Assembly (NCBI GenBank): GCA_900155495.1
Contig: FTLJ01000767.1
Span: 1 to 25,205, forward strand
Direction: 5' to 3'
DNA: 25,205 bases
Source of the DNA: Porogramme epimiltina
Taxonomy: Eukaryota > Basidiomycota > Agaricomycetes > Polyporales > Polyporaceae
Shown: positions 8,349 through 20,080 of the stretch, one piece after another
Position numbering within the stretch: position 1 is the first letter of the stretch
How the letters are laid out: every line of letters begins with the position of its first letter
Notes under the pieces: model-generated
The model's database searches: none
Seen by the model: the letters and a program-made list of their open reading frames with translations, nothing else
Told to the model about the DNA's origin: nothing
Translations under genes and position numbers: made by a program

Positions 8349-11300
8349 ATGTCGCGTCCCGAATCCCAAGCTCCTAGTGCGCGCAAGCGGTCTAGTACTG
8401 TCACGTCTATCTTCGCCCCCACCCCTCTTCCTGCGCCTCCGCTCAGAGTCGGCGACTCGCGCACACTTACCGCTTGGGTAAACGAGCCAGTGACTACTTC
8501 TGTCAAGCTGAATCACAAGCACTGGCCGGGCGTCGCAGAAGGGGACCTCTTATGCATCGCGTCGCCCTTGGCCGAACATGCACCGGGCTTCCTGTTTGTC
8601 GTTCCTCCGGAAGACCCGTCTGTGAAGCATCAGCTACAGGTGAGTAGCATCGAGCTGCATGTGAAACTTGTGCTCAACTTGTGCGAGGAAAGATATCGTT
8701 ACCACGACCGGTTCTGGAGAAGTTTGGGCTGAGGAGCAACAGTGAGGTACTCCTTACCAAGGTGCGTTATAACCTCAACTTCAATGCGTGTGGGTAAAGA
8801 ACATGCTCCCCAGGTAGATCCTGAGAAGTTCAGTGCGGATTATGTCGAATTCGTGTTTCAAGACCAGTATTTAGGACGAAACGACATGTGGCGACTAGGT
8901 CGCGCTTTGGTTGGGCGGTGTCTGTACGCAGAGGAGCAAGTCTCTTTCATTGGGGTCATTGCGGCGAGAGCTCAAGCATTATATGTTGATGGAAAGACGG
9001 TACGTCATGTCTGTGCGCTATTGTGCGTTCGTTCATGCGTCTTCAGGTTTCTGCGGCGTACGTCTCCCCAGCGACGAAGATTGTGTATCGTTCCCTCTCG
9101 GCTAAGATCACAATATTCATTCAAGTCTGCCGCGAGTTGTGGGAGTTTGCGGGTGACGGAGAACGGTACAACGAGAAGATTGTGCATTCGTACTTGCCCG
9201 CCCTTTTCGACAAGTGGAAGGAGATGAACACGAACCATATCGTCACTATCGTACTCATCTCTCGCGTATTCTACGACGATACCGAGACAGACTACGCAGC
9301 GGGACCACTCCGCCAGGATGACGAAGGACGTTGGTACAAGGACTTTTTCAAGGTCATAACAGATTTGGAGGTGCTTTACGACTGGCGACCTACGCTGGTC
9401 AGTCTCAAGGACTCATTCTGGGCCTTCCAACGCGACATTCTTCTCGCTCACCACTACCACCGGGCAAATTTATCTGCTTCCACCTCAAGCGACGACCCAG
9501 ACCCCGTGCGACTTGTCGGTCGGATATCGTACGCCCATGATGGGCCCCTCCTGGAAGCGCTCAATCTCGCGCTCAAGCCGACAGAAACACACTACATTGA
9601 CCGTTCGCTCACGCTTACTGGCGCGTCCACAATCGTCATCACTCCGGGTACGGGCTACTACCGCGTGTCGAAACAGCTCCTCCGGCTGACGACGACACGC
9701 ATCCTGGACCAGGGCTTCGCGCTAGACCTCGTCTCGCTTGCTAAGCCTCCACTACACCAGACGCCGATCTTCTGCTTCAAGGGGGCAGAGCCAGATGCCC
9801 GCCTCGACGGGGGAAAGGCCGGCTCCCGTGCGTTCGACCCGCTCTGGGGCGGGAGCGATGACGCGGATATGGGTGGGCGCGAGATGAAGACGTTCTGGTG
9901 GGAGCCATTTTGGATGCAAATCTCCTTCTGGGATAGGCAGATGGATCTACCTTTCCGCAAGGACAGGTGCGTGCATGTACATTGCCATTGAGGCGCATAT
10001 ACTCATCTCTTGCGCACGTAGGTTCGTTTCACGTGCGAAAATGCACGAAATCGAAATGCTCGGGTTGCTGGACCACGATGTCCTCTCAAGCATAGAGATA
10101 CCATACCTCCAGGAACCTTATCGTTTGACCACCACCGACGACTGGAGCTCTGACGCGGCCGACTCTGATCTCTCTCGCTCGGACACGCTCGACAGGCAGT
10201 CTATGCTTTTATCACCCGAAGAGGCAGACCAGTTTGACATGGATGTCTTCACGGTGCGACCGGAAATACTGCCGCCTCCCACCACCCGAACCTCGCTTTC
10301 GTCTAACGGCAGCACACCTACTCCCCACGCATCCTTCAGAGATCCTAAGCGGTCGTCCACGATCCGGCCCCAAGAACCTTCACGCATATCCCCCATACAA
10401 GAGAGCCCAAGTCCAAATCCGCCCAGAACCACACTCCCGATTGACTATGGTTCTTTAGATAGGGAGCAAAGGTTATCTGTGGCTATTACAGATGGCGCTC
10501 TCAGCACGTCGCCTTCTCAAGCCTCCATCATCTCCGCACGTTCATCTCGCTCCCAGAGAAGTCTGAGAGCTGCTGGGCCCCAATCCAGCGAGAGCCGAGA
10601 CCAAAACGCGTCGCGTAATTCAGCTATCTCAAGACTTGCTCCCACGTGGCTTCTTAACCCCTTCCGAAGTGGACTTAGTCAACCGCAAACTTCCCCAGTG
10701 TTGGCATCGGGTTCTTCCGGTGGTCCGCCTCCCAGAAATGCTCCTCCCCAGGCATCTGCATCCAAACTTGCTGGTCCCCATGCTCCTTCCCAACGTTCTC
10801 CTCAGCCGGTTGCCATTCGGGGTAGCGCAGCACGTCCAATTCGTTCACGTGGCATGGACGAGGATACAGCCACTCATCGAGGTTCCCTGACGCGGCATTC
10901 ACCTGTGGGCACCCCTCCCCGTGACGATGTCCTCAGCAAGCGCCGTAGCACACTCAGTAGTGTTGCTAATCTTCCTATCATGCTTAACAACCTCGCTATC
11001 CACATCGATCCTACAAAGCCTCTAGCCACCGTTCCCTACACCCAAACAGCTCTCGCTCGCCGTTGGCAACACGTCTTCGCACGACCGCTCACAAAGCACG
11101 AGATCAAATGGCGGTCGATGGTCACTCCCGCATGCCTCCCACTCTCGGTGGAACACTTCCCATCTACGCACGAGCTCGAGACATCGTACGATGTGTTCTC
11201 CTATGACTTCGTCTACGACCCGTCCGAGATGCGATCTTTCCTCGTCCAGCTCCCTCCAATGCAAGGAGGCGCGGACGAAACGCGCCGTGCCTGGGCGCTC

Positions 11301-13317
11301 GCGGTGATGCGAGGGATGGTCGCGTTGCGCCTCGCTCAAGGCTTCCAGTTCGTTCTACGGCCTTCGAAATGGAGCATCGCGGATACGTACAATCCCAACT
11401 CGTCCATGCGGCGACCGAAGTCATACGCGGGGGACGACTCGCGCCCAGTAGGCGCAGCGCATGTGCTCACCTCCGCGGACGACGCGGTATACCTGAGCAT
11501 GAGCAACGAGATCCACTACATCTTATATTCTGGTGATTCTATTCAAGTGCGGCGGTACGTACGCCGGATGCCAAAGGCGCAGCTATTCGAGTACCAATGC
11601 CTAATATGGCCGAAGCTCGGCGTCGGTTACACGCAAATGGCAACAACGTTCAGCCCACATGGGATGGAACGTTATGGATGGAATAGGTATGTCTGCGCTC
11701 TATGTGGGTGCATCGTGGCTGACGGCGGCGGCAGGCTTGATATGCTGGTGGCAGGGTATGAAACGCGGTTCCACGAGTCTCTCCGGTATTGGCGCACGCG
11801 TTTCGTGGTCATACCGACGGACGAATCGCCGCATGCGAGCGTGGCGCCCTCAGGGGAGAAGCTTAACGAGGAAGAAACGCGGCTTCTTGGCATGGATAAG
11901 CTCGCGGAGCTTTTCTCGAAGGCACGCAGGGACAATTCTGCACAACCTCTTCCTCCGGTACGGTTCGTAACGACGGATCTCGGCCCGGCGCAATGTGTCC
12001 TCGACGACTCCGTTGTGGCTCAGGTCGACGAGATCCAGGCTCTTGGCCCGCTGAAGAAGAAAGTGAAGAGTGACAGGGACATCGGTGACATGTCGCTGAA
12101 CAACATCGCCAAAGCGATGCGTGAGGAAGACGGCGTCCCGATCAAGGAACACAAATGGCACGGGCGCCGTTACACCAACTCCTTCACTGGGGCGCAGTTT
12201 GTGGCCTGGCTCGTACGCGAGTTCAGAGACGTGTCTAGCCGGGAGCAGGCAACGGAATGGGGAGCGAAGTTGATGGAGCAAGGTCTGTTCGATCACTGCC
12301 GGGGGACACATGGGTTCTTGGACGGGTAAGGGTTCTATCGTCTTTCGCCATGCACTTCGTTGACGTATATGTCAACAGCCACTACTTCTACGTCCTGCGT
12401 GGCGAGTACATCGTACCGGATACGCCGAAGGCCAGCTGGTTTTCACGCCCTTCAAAGCACGAGGACACCCAACGCGGCGCGTCTTCCCCGATGACACCGT
12501 ATCCAGGGAAGAAGGCCCGGAAACGCATGAAAGCCATTGTTCTAACTGAACTCATGGTCATTGACGTCGATCCGAAGAAGGCAAGCCTATCATAGTTCCA
12601 CGTCACTGGACCCTACTAACTCGAGATGTACAGCAAAGCGATCAGGCCGAATCGGTCATCCTCCACTATGATCTCATCCACAACCCCGCGACATGCTTCC
12701 ATTTCGAGTTCCACTGGATTGGCACAACACCACGTTACATTGATGACCTACTCCGGCAATGGGGCAGGGCTATCGAGAGATACGGCCTCAAACTCGTGGA
12801 GGCTTATGTCGACCAGATCAGCGACATCCGGGAGAAGAACGCCTTCCAGTCATGCTTCCCTATCCCTCTCGCCTTACCCCCACCAGACCTCTCAGGCACC
12901 GGCCGACGCATACCGGAGGGCGCTCAGGCGCTCCACTACTTCGAGTCCGCCCTTCTGCGCAAGTGGGGTTTTGTTTTGGACATCGAAGGAGAGTCCCACT
13001 ACACGGACGAGGTCGAAATCGACTACTCATACCGACGCTCCCATTTCAAGTACTCGCAGTGGGTTCATCGTTCAGGCGTCGCGTTCGTGCAGGTCATGGG
13101 CGGCTCGGACGGGTTCCTCTTCCTGACCAATCGCCTCATGGCACCGGATCGTATCGGGACTGCCTTCAAATCTCAACGACCCGCGGCTGCTGCCGAGACG
13201 ATACGTATCAAGCTCTTCGAGTTCTGCTCCAATGTGAAAGAGCTAGGGCAGTTCTATCAGGAGGAGATAGCACTATTGGACTATGCTCTCGAGGAGCCCC
13301 CACCATTGCACATATGA
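8349..13317 (+). CDS. IML1: Iml1/DEPDC5, SEACIT/GATOR1 subunit (TORC1 repressor)
   Basis: Iml1 with Npr2 and Npr3 forms SEACIT (GATOR1), which acts on the Gtr/Rag GTPases at the vacuole and lowers TORC1 activity when amino acids are scarce. Exons: 8349-8639, 8693-8761, 8814-8999, 9047-9966, 10022-11686, 11735-12325, 12379-12580, 12634-13317, giving 1535 aa; yeast Iml1 is 1584 aa. N-terminal block: HKHWPGVAEGDLL, ADYVEFVFQDQYLGRNDMWR, RSLSAKITIFIQVCRELWEF. A Ser/Pro-rich linker spans about residues 525-800. Then come the central block (YQCLIWPKLGVGYTQMATTF, RLDMLVAGYETRFHESLRYW), a DEP domain at ~1175-1255 (WHGRRYTNSFTGAQFVAWLV, GHYFYVLRGEY), and the conserved C-terminus (FHFEFHWIGTTPRYIDDLLR). 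The intron at 11687-11734 is 48 nt and stop-free; the intron at 12581-12633 is GC-AG. The gene is not split or truncated. Confidence 0.96.
12581..12633 (+). other. GC-AG intron in IML1
   Basis: The exon ends DVDPKK and the next begins QSDQAESVILHYDL, both conserved Iml1 sequence and both in phase 0. The donor is AAG|GCAAG, the normal consensus with C for T. The nearest downstream GT comes only after an in-frame TAG, so no GT donor can replace it. A perfect branch site TACTAAC lies at 12614-12620, 13 nt before the acceptor exon. Confidence 0.85.
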
Positions 13318-14008
13318 CATGATAATCGAGCATTGCTGATAGTTATTATATCTTTGGCGTGACATGATCCGCTCTTCGCAGAGTCCACGAACAGTCTGAT
13401 GTCTTGTGACTTGTCGATGGCGCATGCCAGACAAATCGCCGTGTCGGTTTGTGTTCCGGATCTCGGCCTTTCCACGATGGTGCTGAAGCCGGGCTATCAG
13501 AACTGGAGATGCGGTAGGCTGACCACGCTTCCTTTCTCAGGACTCTGCCACCTGGCGTCGGGGGGAGACTCGTTGTTTGTCACCCCGGGCTACAGGTGGG
13601 GACATCCCCGGCGAATGCCGCGTGCCTCATCTCCAGCTTGATACGCTGTCACCCGGCCCCGTTTAGTGCAAATAATCATGCAATCGGTCAGCAAACGCAG
13701 CCATCTTTCAATCCACGGCCTCGAGTTCGCGTTTCACCAGGCACAATTACGACACAACTCGCTCCGACTGTGTCCTCGGCCACATTCCTGTTGTCACCTT
13801 TTCATACTAAATTCGAGGAACCCGGCAGCCTAGTTGAAAGTTCTGATAACGGGTACGGGTTCTGAGCTTGTCCTTATCTTTACGAACGTCCGTTGAAATC
13901 TTCGCGTAAAACAGCGTCTATATAGAGAGCACCGCGAGTTCCGAGACACATCCATGTGCAGGACCGGCCACCGTCCTACCCCCGTTCTCTGCATAATACC
14001 CGCATCTC
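13318..14008. other. Intergenic region and promoter of the F-box gene
   Basis: About 690 bp without a recognisable exon. A TATA-like sequence (TATATAGA, 13919-13926) lies roughly 85 bp before the ATG at 14009. Small frames in the middle have no family resemblance. Confidence 0.55.
13919..13926 (+). promoter_or_regulatory. TATA-like box of the FBXO31-like gene
   Basis: TATATAGA lies 83 bp upstream of the chosen ATG, a usual distance for a fungal TATA box with a short leader. Confidence 0.5.
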
Positions 14009-15492
14009 ATGAGAGACGATCGACCTCCCCGCCCCTCAGCCAAGACCTTCACGGCTCTCCCCTACGACGTTCTCCACAGCGTCTTCGATCTGTTGCCTTC
14101 ACGCGACCTCGTACACCTCCTATGTTGCTGTCGATGCTTACACTCGCTCATCGGTCAGGAATCCATATGGCGCAACCTCTCTGCGAGGTATGGCCTCCGC
14201 GACATAACCTATTTCGGAGGGCGGTCATGGTACATCGTTTACACCAGGCTGCTCCACACATACGGACCCATGCTTGGCCTCTGGGTTGGCGATCATGCAT
14301 ATACCGGCAGTATGCTGGAAGCTAGACTGCATCAGGGAGATAGTACTATTCAGGGAGGAATCATCGTGTCCAATCTGCATTTCCGGGTGCTACAGCCTGA
14401 AGAGCTCGACGAGCCCGAAGAACCAGAGCTACCAGCGTACACCCCTCTCATCCGAATCGATTTTACACAGACCTCCACGCTATACGGTGATGCGCGCGCA
14501 CTGTGCAGCTCTCGTAGACCGCCACATTCTCCTATCTTGGACTACTTCTCATCCACGACACAAGCCTTCTTCCTCAGCACGCGACAAGGAGAGTTCCTCC
14601 ACCCAGACTTCCCCGGAACAGAACTGCTCCCATGGATCGATCAGTCGAGCTACCCTCGCCTCCCGAATCTCCGTCACGCCGAGACTGTAGACCAGCGCAC
14701 CACACATTCCGGTCAACGCCCCCGAATACCTATCATATTCTCCTCACCTGCAACCCTCCGTAAGCCGCCCGCGCTCTCCCTCTCCTGCCCTCACGGCTGC
14801 GTCAATCGTGTCCGGCCCTTGCTAGGGTTTGACAACAGCGCGCCCCTCCTCCCGCGGTACTACCCCCTCCGGCGTTCCCCCTATCCCACAGTAGACCCCG
14901 CGTCCGCGTCCTGGCAGCCAACATCGCTCGTCGGCCTCTGGCTGGGCTCGCACGGGCCTCACGGCACGGAGGCCCTCTTCCTCGACTGGGACCACAGGGC
15001 CGGCGCGCTGCGCGCGTGGAAGATCACGGGCGACGAGAACGTCCCGCGCGGCGCGCTCAGCTGGGAAGTCAGCGCGCGCGTTGCGCGCACCCCAGCGCAG
15101 GTCCCCGCGTGCGTACACAACCTCGGGGACCTCTCGCGCTTTCGCCTCTTCAGCGGGACGGGCACTGTGAGCGCACGCGGTTTCCTGTACGTTTCTCCTC
15201 TAGTCCCCTAAAGCATGCATTGATTGACGGAAACGTTACAGACCCCACCAGAGGACCAACGTGCCCGTCATACTCGCAGTGGGAGAAGTAGATCGCCTAC
15301 AGATGGTATGGACAGATCCAGACATGGGGGACATCTCGGGGTACATCCGCTACAAGGAGCGCGAAAGAGTCGTAGCGCCGTGTGAGCATCATCCTCCGTC
15401 CTAAAACTTCGAGCGCACTAACAATCCTTCGCCCCTGATCAGCAGACCATGCAGACAGCGCACCTGCTATATCGAGGAATGAGAGAGGCTAG
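14009..15492 (+). CDS. F-box protein, FBXO31-like
   Basis: Probable substrate receptor of an SCF ubiquitin ligase. Exons 14009-15186, 15242-15381 and 15443-15492 give 455 aa. Residues ~13-61 form an F-box (LPYDVLHSVFDLLPSRDLVH, then CRCLHSLIGQESIW). The rest follows FBXO31: PMLGLWVGDHAYTGSMLEAR, LIRIDF, and near the C-terminus LVGLWLGSHGPHGTEALFLD followed by AWKITGDENVPRG, and RFRLFSGTGTVSARGFL. In animals FBXO31 helps degrade cyclin D1 and other targets; the fungal substrate is unknown. The last intron (donor at 15382, possible branch ACTAAC) has two in-frame acceptors 3 nt apart (after 15442 or 15445). If it is not removed, the protein ends instead at 15404. It is tail to tail with VPS41, 173 bp away. 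Confidence 0.85.
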
Positions 15493-15665
15493 CTCGATCA
15501 ACACCGCATCTCGGTGAGAATCCCTCATTTTGTCCCTGATCAGGAGAAGCCATCGAGCGCGGACAGCTGACGTGGTTTGCAGCAGGGTATGGTATCAAAT
15601 ATCCAAACGTAGGGGTAGTATAGCACAAAGGGGAGTGTACGAAGTGTATGCCGCATATAGATCCG

Positions 15666-18600
15666 TTAAGTCCGTTGTCCTTCGCCACGTTTGTGACACA
15701 CCGGGCAACCTTGTGTGATCTTGGCGCGCAGGATCGCGGTACTAGAAGCGAGAGTATGAGTTCGAGCTTCGATCACGGACGTTGTCCCGAGAGAGAAGAC
15801 GCACAATGCGATTTTGCCGCCCAAACCAGGCTGGCCGCCAATACCCATCTCGACGAGAGTCGGGTCTGGTTGTTCCGGTAGCTCCTCGTCGTGGCTGACA
15901 CAGTCGGCATGTACCACGTGGCGACAGAGGAAAAGTAGGTTAAGTCCGTGCGGTGTCTGCGCAATTGGTTTGTTGCAAATCGGACAGGGCGTCCTCGCTG
16001 TTGGTCATAGGGGCCTATGAGTCGGAGACGCCTTCGCGGAGTAGGCGGGAGCACTCACCACTAAGGAAGAACCCGCTTGTCTGGTTCCGGTGGAGCTTCT
16101 GCACAAAGTCCGAACAGTCTCCATTCAGGATCGTCTGGCACCCCTCGAGTAGCGAGACTTGCAGATTGAAGTCGTGGAGGATCTTGATTAGTGCGCCCTT
16201 GAGACCTGGGATCTCGAGCCCATTCTTGATTCGGCGAATGAGGCGGATAGGGTCTATCTCTGCACCGACGTTCTCCAGCAGGCCACGAATGAAAGCTTTG
16301 ACGACTTATGTCAACACACATCGCACGATGAGCATCAGAAGAACTTACCAGGTCTTGTTTCCGAGTATCGCAGAAGATCCTCCCAGAGGTCGTCATCGTG
16401 TTGCTCCTTCGCGAAATCAATCGCGCGGCCCACGTCACCAAGACGGTCGATGATGAGATACAGTGCCTTCTTGTTGTTGCCCATCCGGCCCAACAGGAAG
16501 ACCATTTCAAGTACGAGGTCGCGCTTATTGCAGACATTATATGCCTGTAGGCGCATCACAATGAGGATCAGGAAGATACAGAGCACGAGGAACTGCAGCA
16601 CTCACCTCCTCAAGATTATAGTAGTTGCTCGCGCGAAGGAAGTCGATGAGCCTTCCAGGCGCATACTCGGCATACAGTTTGACTTGGCTGTCTGCGTACA
16701 CCGATACTAGATGCGGGTCCTTCTTGAAAAGCGCGTCCAAGTACAGATACAGATAAAATGGCCTGCTTTGCAGCTGCTGAACCACACGAGTGATCTAAAG
16801 TCCCGAACACGTCAGATAAACACATGGATGGATCAACCTTGGGGCGGGAAACGCACTGGGATGGAGTGAATATGGTCAACAAGGAGCGTGATCGCTGCAA
16901 CAGGGTTGGTATCGATATCTTCGCCATCCTTTTTCCGCTTCTCCCGAAGCTCTTGGTCGAACTCGACGAGGAGAAGGGCCTGATCTTGCACGTCCGTAAA
17001 CAGATTGTTCTCGCGAATAAGATCGAATACGTTTGGACGACGTAAGCGGAGGAAGTAAGGCAAGGCCTTTCCGGGCTGACGGTTGAGGGTATACCTAGAT
17101 AGTCACTTTAGAGAATGTAGGTAGGTCGTAGAGAATACCACACTCACAGTTCAGCGAGACATTCCATCAAGATTACAGTATCGGGTCCAGTTGATGTCCT
17201 AGAGGAAGAGGATGGGGCGCGATCGAGCTCCGACTGGACCAGAACAATGACTGCGGGGATGTCGTAGATCCCCTTCGGCCAAGTTTTGATTGTTTGCAGT
17301 AACGTCTACAAGGCGTCCCGTCAGCCTTCTCATCCACGCATCGCCTGAACCTGAGCCTCACCTGTCGATCGTGTGAGAGGAAGTGCGCGAGGACCATCCC
17401 GTACACCATGTGGCTTAGCGTTGGAGACTCCGTGGGCACGAATGGGATGATTGCTTGCAGCTGGTGCTTCTGCGCGAAAACGAAGATCCAGTCCTCCCAT
17501 CGTCGCGTGTCCTGCCCGCACACCTTAGGACACAGCCGTGCCGCCTTGACGAAGTCTCCCTCGCCCACAAGGTGTTCGATATACCGCTGCCCAATTTGCA
17601 CTGCATCCAGCTCGTCCTTGTCCTTCTCCGCGCCCTTTTCGCGGCTCGCGCCGGGTTCGTTCCCCATACGCTCGATGACCTCCAGTGCCTCCTCGTACTG
17701 CTTCCGTTCGACGAGCCACGCGACGTGGTCGCGCCAGTCGCGGGGTTTAACGACAACGATGTCGAGCGGGCTCATCACGGCGTAATACCGCTCGCCCTCG
17801 CCCCCGCTTTTGGCCGGGCTTGACTCGATCTCCACCAGCACGTAGTCGTTGCAGCCCCAGCGCTCGTACCCGCTGATCCCAAGCGCGTCCGCCGCGAGCT
17901 CTTCGCCGCTGCGCGAGATGATACGCAGCTCGGGGCGCTCTGCCACTTTCCGTGCCTGCGCAGCGCGGTCCTCTACCGCCTCCCCGCTCGCGCCAGAAAG
18001 GAGGGTCGTGTCGGGCGGGGTATATGCGACGATGAGGAAAGCGGTGAGCGCTGGCGACGTTGTAGAACGCACAGAGCCATTGGGCTTCGTGGGGACGGCA
18101 AGGGCGGATGCGGACGCGGGAGCAGTGGAGGGCATGGGGTGTGGGACGATACCGGAGACCATGCAGTCCAGTTGGAAGACAGCGGTTATTTCTACGAGGA
18201 GTGGTGGGAGGTTTGATGCCGAGGACTTGCGGGGTCGTGTTCGCACGCGCGCGACCTTAATTTGGTCTGCCCAGCCTATGAGGAGAGTGTTCTCATCTTG
18301 CCAATGAAGGTTACACTTGAAGAGGTCTGCGCGTGGGCTGTCGGCAGGACGATCGAGGAAGGTGATTCGGCTTTGCGAGGTTGTGTCGTAAATCTTCACG
18401 CCCTGCGAGTATGCGGGTGCATATGGTCAGGTCACAACGATGTCGAATGTAAGGAAACGTGAAGAAGCAACATACGAGATCATTTGCCCAAGCCACCAGG
18501 TTTTCCCGCCATCGAACTTGCCATATAGGCCCCTCCCCCGTGTGAAGGATAGTTTCCTTGTATCCGAGCCACCCCTTCTCGTGCAGAACGAGGTTGCCTG

Positions 18601-19345
18601 CCATGCCTCCCGATATCAAGGACCGCGTACTGCTCTTGGCAAAGCTGGGCTCGAGTGCAACTGTCCGTACGGGACGCTTCATGTTGAAGACATGCGATTC
18701 AGGACTAGAGAGCGAGTATACAGCCACCTGTCCTAAGAGTAGCACGCAGATTGAAATCTATGAGTGGCGATATTACAGACAGTAAGTTAACGTTGAGCCT
18801 CACCGTCTATGGAGGCAGTAGCAATCCAGTCTCCGGTGACGTCAAGCGATATGTCGAGGACAGAAGCCGAATGAGCAGCAAACGACTTGATGAGCTGCCC
18901 AGAGAGATCGAGAACGTGCAATCTCCCTCCATGTGTACCCAATGCCTACCACGACCGCAGAATAAGTCAATATTGAATAGTGCCGACATATACCCGGTGC
19001 GACACTCACAAGGCGTTGATTCGCATATGCAAGTGCAGAGGAAGAGTCTCGCTGCAATAGCTTGCTCACAATCCCACCGAGTCTTTCGTACTTCAGCGCG
19101 GGTTCCTCGTCTTCGTCTTCCTCGTCGGTCTCTTCTTCTTCTTCGTCCTCTTCATCCTCTTCATCTTCGCTATCCCCTTCTTCACTATCCTCGCCATCAT
19201 CCAGGTGCGCAGAGCCGTTCCCCCTCACATGTTCGACCTCCCCTTCGCTGCCATCCTCCTCTGTGTCGATGTTGTCCGGGCTCGCGGTAATCCCTCTGTC
19301 TTCCTGGTAGGGGTCGAGGTCGCTGGCAGGGGGCTCGGTGGGCAT
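15666..19345 (-). CDS. VPS41: Vps41, HOPS complex subunit (vacuole tethering and fusion)
   Basis: Vps41 is the effector subunit of the HOPS tether for vacuole fusion and also receives AP-3 vesicles. Exons, read downward: 19345-19010, 18945-18804, 18732-18476, 18402-17362, 17305-17148, 17094-16857, 16794-16606, 16544-16349, 16304-16059, 15997-15805, 15741-15666, giving 1023 aa with all phases closed. The N-terminus has a very acidic stretch (about residues 45-80). A WD-type beta-propeller follows (ALGTHGGRLHVLDLSGQLIK, VKIYDTTSQSRITFLDRP), then a clathrin-repeat alpha-solenoid (LYAEYAPGRLIDFLRASNYY, CNKRDLVLEMVFLLGRMGN). The C-terminal RING-H2 has ligands C939, C942, C959, H961, H964, C967, C1011, C1014. 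The last intron (15804-15742, 63 nt) is stop-free and lies within the RING. It is divergent from COX16. Confidence 0.96.
19095..19200. repeat. Imperfect TCN/TTC trinucleotide tract coding Asp/Glu in VPS41
   Basis: On the plus strand this stretch is almost pure pyrimidine (TCG, TCT, TTC and TCC triplets). Read on the minus strand in the VPS41 frame it codes a run of Asp and Glu with few interruptions. Imperfect trinucleotide tracts of this kind tend to vary in length between strains. Confidence 0.8.
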
Positions 19346-19603
19346 ACCGCAGTTGCGTGATCACATAGACGTAGCGCAGAAGAGAGGTAGAGCTCGGAAG
19401 CGGAAGCCTTGCGGAGCAGGAACGCGGCGGGCGAGAGGCAGCGTAGCCGGCGGAGACGCCAAAGAGCGCTCAGTTACCCGACGCGTCAAGCTCGTCGCGT
19501 GAGGCACCGGGTCGCTGCTCCCTTTCGCACTTGTTACAACTTACGACACTTTCCTTCTTGGCTGACCTCGCCGGTTTCCGCTACCCTGACCCGTATCCCA
19601 TCT
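19346..19603. promoter_or_regulatory. Shared divergent promoter of VPS41 and COX16
   Basis: The start codons of VPS41 (minus) and COX16 (plus) are 258 bp apart. The region carries CGACGCGTCA at 19479-19488, the same 10-mer found twice between RPN7 and RPN6. No TATA box was seen. The binding factor is unknown. Confidence 0.6.
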
Positions 19604-20080
19604 ATGCCGACGTTCTCCTCGAATCCGCTCAATGAGGCTCGTTACAGCAAGGTTTTCCGCAAGCACCCCGCGTTGTTCGGCGTGCCTTTCGTACTCCTCA
19701 TCGTGGGCGCGTCATATGGAATGCAACAGTTCACGCAGACTCGATATGACCTCCACTCGCAGAAGGTTACTGCGGTATGTGGCTTCCTAAATGTACTTCA
19801 GCTTAAACCCCCGACTGATTGTGGGAGAAGATGAGCAAGGAGCAAGAGCTGGGGCTCTCGCAGAACCGGAAAAAGTTTGATATTAGGGAGGAGTACTTCG
19901 TAAGTCGTCCTTTGCCGCGACCCCAATGCGTTGTCCGGGTGCTATTAAGCTGTTGCCCCCCAGAAACTCAGCGCAACGTCAGAGAAAGACTGGGAGCCCA
20001 AACGTATCGAGAGGCCGAAAGGTCTTCCTGAATGGGGCGTTCCACCCCCAGAGCCGCCAACAGAAGCGAGCAAACCATGA
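19604..20080 (+). CDS. COX16: Cox16, cytochrome c oxidase assembly protein
   Basis: Small inner-membrane protein of mitochondria needed to assemble complex IV. Exons 19604-19774, 19831-19899 and 19964-20080 give 118 aa; two introns of 56 and 64 bp are both phase 0. The start is the ATG giving MPTFSSNPLN. FRKHPALFGVPFVLLIVGAS forms the single membrane segment (about residues 23-41), followed by QQFTQTRYDLHSQKVTA, ELGLSQNRKKFDIREEYF, DWEPKRIERPKGLPEWGVPP, all typical of Cox16. The acceptor of intron 1 could also be 3 nt earlier (GAG|AAG), adding one Lys. Confidence 0.95.

Noticed and set aside
14822..15118. Minus-strand frame opposite the F-box gene
   Set aside because: An Arg/Ala/Val-rich shadow of GC-rich sense codons; the plus strand carries clear FBXO31-like sequence.
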